Below are positions 60,900-62,000 of a stretch of 62,000 nucleotides of DNA, piece after piece. The position numbers and the translations under genes were made by a program. Positions within the stretch are counted from its first letter, which is position 1. Every line of letters starts with the position of its first letter. Source of the stretch: Phoronis australis (lineage: Eukaryota > Phoronida > Phoronidae). Below the pieces are notes generated by a model. It was not told the origin of the DNA. It saw only the letters and a list, made by a program, of their open reading frames with translations, and did not search any database. Location of the stretch: positions 372,489 to 434,488 of the forward strand of contig NMRA01000164.1 in NCBI GenBank assembly GCA_002633005.1, in the 5' to 3' direction.

Positions 60900-60970
60900 A
60901 ACCGAGGCCGGATTCGAACCCGGGCATCAACATTTGCGAGTAGCCGACTTTACCACTACACCACTCGGCG
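60900..60970 (-). mobile_element. tRNA-like unit, probably SINE head or tRNA pseudogene
   Basis: On the - strand TGGTGTAGTGG (60953-60963) fits the RNA polymerase III A box, and GGTTCGAATCC (60910-60920) is a perfect B box at normal tRNA spacing. The ends CGCCGAG and CTCGGTT can pair over six positions, but D-stem and anticodon-stem positions do not pair properly and no clear anticodon results. This is typical of tRNA-derived SINEs rather than a working tRNA. The body downstream on the - strand would include the 22-bp palindrome. Confidence 0.7.
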
Positions 60971-61327
60971 GCTGACGTCATGGAACGTGAAAATAGAATA
61001 CTTAAATGAGCACGCGCAACAATCGCATGTTAAGCAAAGGGCATTGCACCAACATTTATACGCTATGAAAAATGAGACGCATAATTTCCATAAAAACGAT
61101 ATTTTAATTCAGTGAAATTTTTCTCTTGTGTTCTCTCACTTGTAAATCACCGATCTCCAATTTGAATGCAGGTGTCGTGTGGTCGGAATCCTTTGACTTG
61201 AGCATTATAGTCAGTTACTAGTGGTAACCAACTTTAGCAGACGATATATTCCCGGTCGAAGCTTAGCGTGATAAAATTAATGTGTAGTAAGCTATAATAG
61301 TTGCTAAACCTTAATTTATAGATTCAC

Positions 61328-61349
61328 TTTATTTCTATTTTGTTTTATT
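61328..61349 (-). terminator. Possible polyadenylation signals of the right-hand gene
   Basis: Two AATAAA hexamers on the - strand (61344-61349 and 61328-61333) lie about 460-480 bases after the - strand stop at 61809. If used, the 3' untranslated region would contain both hairpins at 61391-61463 and 61496-61685. Confidence 0.35.
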
Positions 61350-61390
61350 TTTCAATTGGTTTTGAGTAAAAGCATTATTTTATAAAAATA

Positions 61391-61463
61391 TCTCGGCTTT
61401 TCTTAAAAGGTTACAACCTCCGACCCCAGGCCTCTGACATAGAAAGTAGTTACAAAGCCGAGA
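61391..61463. repeat. Inverted repeat TCTCGGCTTT/AAAGCCGAGA
   Basis: Perfect 10-base arms 53 bases apart, next to the larger palindromic element. Possibly the ends of a small MITE. Confidence 0.7.
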
Positions 61464-61495
61464 AAGGTAGATCGATTCATTGCAATGTTTCTCGT

Positions 61496-61685
61496 TCAGT
61501 ATGTGGTATAAATAGATTACTACATGTTCTCAGTTGTTATCCCCCTTATCTAGAGCCCTCGTGGATTTTGTAGAATTATCACGCACGGGGCTAACGCCCC
61601 TCGGCAAAAATTCTCCAAAATCCACTCGGGCTCTAGATAACGGGGGATAACGACTTCGCCATGTAATAATCTATATGTATACTGA
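61496..61685. mobile_element. Palindromic MITE, 190 bp
   Basis: Arms of about 80 bases (from TTCAGTAT..AGATTACTACATG through GTTATCCCCC and TATCTAGAGCCC to GTGGATTTTG.AGAATT) are inverted copies with a few substitutions and a small indel. They flank a central GGGGCTAACGCCCC hairpin. There is no coding content. No target duplication could be fixed because similarity fades gradually at the edges. Confidence 0.82.
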
Positions 61686-61808
61686 AAAACTGACATCAAT
61701 ATAACAACACTTGGTGAAAAGCTGAGCATTTGTGGTGGCAGTGTAAGACATCCACGGTTGAAGTTTTAAGTATTCGGTGTACTGTACTTTAAATAAAACT
61801 TAACGTTT

Positions 61809-62000
61809 TCAGACATTTTTCATAGACTTCCTATGCACCACCCCCGTCTCTGACTGCATCTTCAAGCTAGGTAGAGATTTGGGTTTAAACACTAACTTCT
61901 GTCTCAGATCCTCATTCTCAGCCTTAACACTTGCCATTTCTCTTTTTAAAGCCACATATTCACGGAATGTCTTGTTTTTATCAACTTCGCCAGATGGCTG
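61809..62000 (-). CDS. Terminal coding exon of an unidentified coiled-coil protein (partial)
   Basis: The - strand is open from the window edge to TGA at 61809-61811, giving 63 residues; the other two frames are soon closed. The peptide reads QPSGEVDKNKTFREYVALKR, then EMASVKAENEDLRQKLVFKP, then KSLPSLKMQSETGVVHRKSM and KNV. Residues 15-36 fit a coiled-coil heptad pattern (Y, L, M, V, L, L at core positions), followed by a basic Ser/Lys-rich tail. Composition and frame purity make coding very likely, but I do not recognise the family. The exon continues beyond the right edge or is spliced there. The gene converges on THTPA. Confidence 0.75.
   Translation of the reverse strand, partial: QPSGEVDKNKTFREYVALKREMASVKAENEDLRQKLVFKPKSLPSLKMQSETGVVHRKSMKNV

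Noticed and set aside
60900-60970. Functional tRNA gene on the - strand
   Set aside because: A and B boxes are good, but D-stem and anticodon-stem pairing fail and no anticodon can be read, so a SINE or pseudogene is preferred.

Overview
The window looks like nuclear DNA of an invertebrate animal. It is AT-rich, has long non-coding stretches and GT..AG introns, and carries many short inverted-repeat transposons, a non-LTR retrotransposon remnant, tRNA-derived repeat DNA and complex satellite-like arrays. It shows none of the close-packed genes or ribosome binding sites of a prokaryote. A marine deuterostome or lophotrochozoan would fit, but I cannot fix the phylum from sequence alone.

Only two protein genes are well supported. 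The first is a two-exon thiamine-triphosphatase gene (THTPA, CYTH superfamily) on the + strand. Its exons are 49105-49717 and 55023-55141; the 5.3 kb intron has consensus ends, and the join gives a 243-residue protein with all the expected CYTH motifs. It carries about 30 extra N-terminal residues that resemble a mitochondrial presequence, and a short upstream ORF overlaps its start. The second is the last coding exon of an unidentified coiled-coil protein on the - strand (61809-62000), which enters from beyond the right edge. The two genes converge tail to tail.

Layout. 1-1.9 kb: tandemly duplicated complex repeat with paired ETS-like and YY1-like motifs. 1.9-7.9 kb: non-coding. 7.9-8.6 kb: purine-rich satellite of about 60-bp units. 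9.3-9.7 kb: a terminal-inverted-repeat element with relatives at 34.0 and 40.7 kb. 11.66-12.09 kb: a large fold-back element flanked by a 5-bp target duplication. 16-17.45 kb: CpG-richer DNA with a housekeeping-promoter-like ETS/YY1 pair and a possible first coding exon. 21.6-22.0 kb: 3' end of a non-LTR retrotransposon. 24.87-24.93 kb and 28.38-28.5 kb: possible - strand exons with good splice sites. 28.98-29.90 kb: degenerate DNA transposon. 30.91-31.06 kb: hAT-type MITE with its target duplication. 31.85-33.6, 35.97-36.77, 43.5-44.6 and 45.06-45.47 kb: four copies of one composite element made of a head, an array of ~145-bp monomers (444-bp trimers in the best copy) and a tail. 38.72-39.86 kb: two near-identical 570-bp blocks separated by a single N, very likely an assembly duplication. 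47.6-55.3 kb: THTPA and old dispersed repeats. 60.9-61.7 kb: a tRNA-derived repeat and palindromic MITEs in or near the 3' end of the right-hand gene.

Most open reading frames in the window are chance or repeat-derived and are not annotated. The two genes have no visible functional link. The main biological content is a dense, layered record of repeats.
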